Source: Xylocopa sonorina (Eukaryota > Arthropoda > Insecta > Hymenoptera > Apidae). Taken from it: DNA of 64,000 nucleotides. The stretch spans positions 1,178,001-1,242,000 of the forward strand of contig NW_027490108.1 in assembly GCF_050948175.1 (NCBI RefSeq). Reading direction: 5' to 3'. The position numbers and the translations under genes are program-made. The notes under the pieces were generated by a model. The model was not told where the DNA came from, did not search any database, and saw nothing but the letters and a program-made list of their open reading frames with translations. Numbering within the stretch: the first letter of the stretch is position 1; each line of letters opens with the position of its first letter. Of this stretch, positions 62,288 to 64,000 are shown in pieces.

Positions 62288-64000
62288 GTTTGCGAAGTGA
62301 TATGTATTCCTCGTCTACACTTCAAATGAATGTGAATGCGACACTTCCTCGCTAGGAAATAGCGTTTGCTGATGTCTACGTATCGTAGCAATAGTGTTCT
62401 TATGATTCTTACAACGCGATATCGTATCTCATTTCTATGTTTCATGGTAAGATATAATATGATTTGCGAAGTATTATGTATTCCTCGTCTACACTTCAAA
62501 TGAATGTAAATGCGACACTTCCTTGCTAGGAAATAGCGTCTGCAGATGTCTAGGTATCGTAGCGATAGAGTTCTAATGCTTCTTAAAGCGCGATATCGCA
62601 CCTCATTTGTATGTTTCATGGCAAGATATAATATGATTTGCGAAGTGTTTGTATTCCTCGTCTACACTTCAAATGAATGTAAATGCGACACTTCCTTGCA
62701 AAGAAATAGCGTTAGCAGATGTCTACGTATCGTAGCAATAGAGTTCTAATGCTTCTTAAAACGCGATATCGCATCTCATTTCCATGTTTCATGGTAAGAT
62801 ATAATATGATTTGCGAAGTGTTGTGTATTCCTCGTCTACACTTCAAATGAATGTAAATGCGACACTTCCTTGCAAAGAAATAGCGTTAGCAGATGTCTAC
62901 GTATCGTAGCAAAAGTGTTCTAATGCTTCTTAAAACACGATATCGCATCTCATTTCTATGTTTCATGGTAAGATATAATATGATTTGCGAAGTGTCATGT
63001 ATTCCTCGTCTAGACTTCAAATGAATGTAAATGCGACACTTCCTTGCAAGAAAATAGCGTTTGCAAATGTCTACCTATCGTAGCAATAGGGTTCTAATGC
63101 TTCTTAAATGCGATATCGCATCTCATTTCTATGTTTCATGGTAAGATATAATTAGATTTGCGAAGTGTTATGTATTCCTCGTCTGCACTTCAAATGAATG
63201 TAAATGCGACACTTCCTTGCAAAGAAATAACGTTTGCAGATGTCTACGTATCGTAGCAATAGATTTCTAATGCTTCTTAAAACGCGATAACGCATCTCAT
63301 TTCTATGTTTCATGGTAAGATATAATATGATTTGCGAAGTGTCATGTATTCCTCGTCTACACTTCAAATGAATGTAAATGCGACACTTCCTTGCTAGGAA
63401 ATAGCGTCTGCAGATGTCTAGGTACCGAAGCAATAGAGTTCAAATGCTTCTTAAAACGAGATATTGCATCTCATACCTATGTTTCATGATAAGATATAAT
63501 ATGAATTGCGAAGTGTTATATATTCCTCGTCTACACTCCAAATGATTGTAAATGCGACACATCCTTGCAAGGAAATAGCGTTTGCAGTTGTCTACGTATC
63601 GTAGCAATAGAGTTCTTATGATTCTTAAAACGCGATATCGCAACTCACTTCTATGTTTCATGGTAAGATATAATATGGTTTGCGAAGTGTAATGTGTTCC
63701 TCGTCTACACTTGAAATGAATGTAAATGCGACACATCCTTGCAAGGAAATAGCGTTTGCAGTTGTCTACGTATCGTAGCAATAGAGTTCTTATGATTCTT
63801 AAAACGCGATATCGCAACTCATTTCTATGTTTCATGGTAAGATATAATATGGTTTGCGAAGTGTTATGTATTCCTCGTCTACACTTCAAATGAAGGTAAA
63901 TGCGACACTTCCTTGCAAGGAAATAGGGTGTGCAGATGTCTACGTATCCTAGCAATGCAGTTCTTATGATTCTTAAAAACGCGATATCGATCTCAATTCT
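62288..64000. repeat. Long-range repeat, right copy (partner 30,808-32,521)
   Basis: Same order and rare variants as the left copy, with one missing base near 62,650 (GTGTTTGTATTCC) and a substitution in ACACTCCAAATG near 63,537. The match continues to the edge of the window, so its true length is not visible. Confidence 0.9.

Larger units (their letters stand above)
1..64000. repeat. Satellite DNA array, ~174 bp monomer, head to tail
   Basis: The same ~174 bp unit recurs without interruption. Early unit starts (TTTCATGGTAAG or variants such as TTTAATGATAAG and TTTCATTCTAAG) fall at 1, 174, 348, and later 1218, 1391, 1565, 1738. The interval is 174 bp, or 173 where a base is missing. All units lie in one orientation, with no inversion, unique spacer or inserted element. 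The common form is 174 bp with 63 G+C. Landmarks in order are the AT-rich GATATAATATGATT, then CCTCGTCTACACTTCAAATG, the TTCCTTGCAAGGAA dyad, GCAGATGTCTACGTATCGTAG, TTCTTAAAACGCGATATCGC and CATCTCATTTCTATG. About 367 units fit. The array runs off both ends of the window. Tandem HOR satellites of this size class usually form centromeric or pericentromeric heterochromatin; that location is inferred. Confidence 0.99.

Noticed and set aside
54373..62749. Short plus-strand open frames near 54,373-54,758, 55,586-55,792 and 62,546-62,749
   Set aside because: Each spans a 1-base indel in the satellite (for example near 54,500, 54,657, 55,680 and 62,650) that joins two frames. They are not seen in the intact copies of the same units.
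252..63955. About a hundred minus-strand open frames of 60-444 codons encoding a 58-residue repeat
   Set aside because: They follow from a repeat length divisible by three with one stop-free frame. Starts and ends fall wherever a variant makes or removes ATG or a stop. Frames are broken by indels at HOR-specific sites, and there is no conserved domain, promoter or unique flank.
1..64000. CRISPR array
   Set aside because: The repeat unit is 174 bp with no unique spacers. All parts of the unit repeat, so it is a satellite.
1..64000. Inverted blocks or embedded transposons
   Set aside because: The monomer start motif reads in the same direction throughout, at 173-174 bp steps wherever checked. 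There is no stretch of non-repeat sequence.

Overview
The window is one uninterrupted satellite DNA array. From the first base to the last it is a head-to-tail tandem repeat of a monomer of about 174 bp (common form 36% G+C), always in the same orientation. Anchoring on the start motif TTTCATGGTAAG, the first monomer starts at 1 and the last complete start seen is at 63,830. That fits about 367 monomers averaging 173.9 bp. I see no protein-coding gene, RNA gene, transposon, CRISPR array or non-repeat spacer. A long satellite with nested higher-order repeats (HORs) is typical of centromeric or pericentromeric heterochromatin of a eukaryote. The species cannot be named from the sequence. The common monomer form has 9 CpGs against about 5.7 expected, so CpG is not depleted, which argues mildly against a heavily CpG-methylated vertebrate genome.

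Layout. 1-1,217: a 7-monomer block. 1,218-6,777: four tandem copies of an 8-mer HOR of 1,390 bp (HOR-A). 6,778-8,691: irregular monomers with an 870 bp (5-mer) duplication. 8,692-17,552: four copies of a 13-mer HOR of 2,262 bp (HOR-B); the first lacks exactly one monomer. 17,553-19,547: a 3-mer (522 bp) duplication. 19,548-30,532: a large tandem duplication with a 5.74 kb (33-monomer) period, containing nested 10-mer (1,740 bp) and 2-mer (348 bp) duplications. 30,533-38,654: irregular, with 3-mer and 5-mer duplications. 38,655-43,818 recurs as a mosaic at 49,435-54,943. 40,530-41,919 is another full HOR-A copy, and truncated HOR-A copies lie at 45,225-49,000. 54,500-56,510 holds an unusual cluster of single-base indels. 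56,526-60,000: a 7/8-mer HOR of 1,217/1,391 bp. 61,200-64,000: a 9-mer HOR (about 1,565 bp), whose last 1.7 kb nearly repeats 30,808-32,521.

Because 174 is 58 x 3, one minus-strand frame of most monomer variants has no stop codon. Long chains of a 58-residue Arg-rich repeat (up to 444 residues) therefore appear on that strand. I regard them as a by-product of the period, not genes. The most useful signals are the nested HOR architecture with footprints of unequal exchange, the short dyads intact in some monomer classes and broken in others, and the indel cluster, which looks like an assembly or consensus problem.
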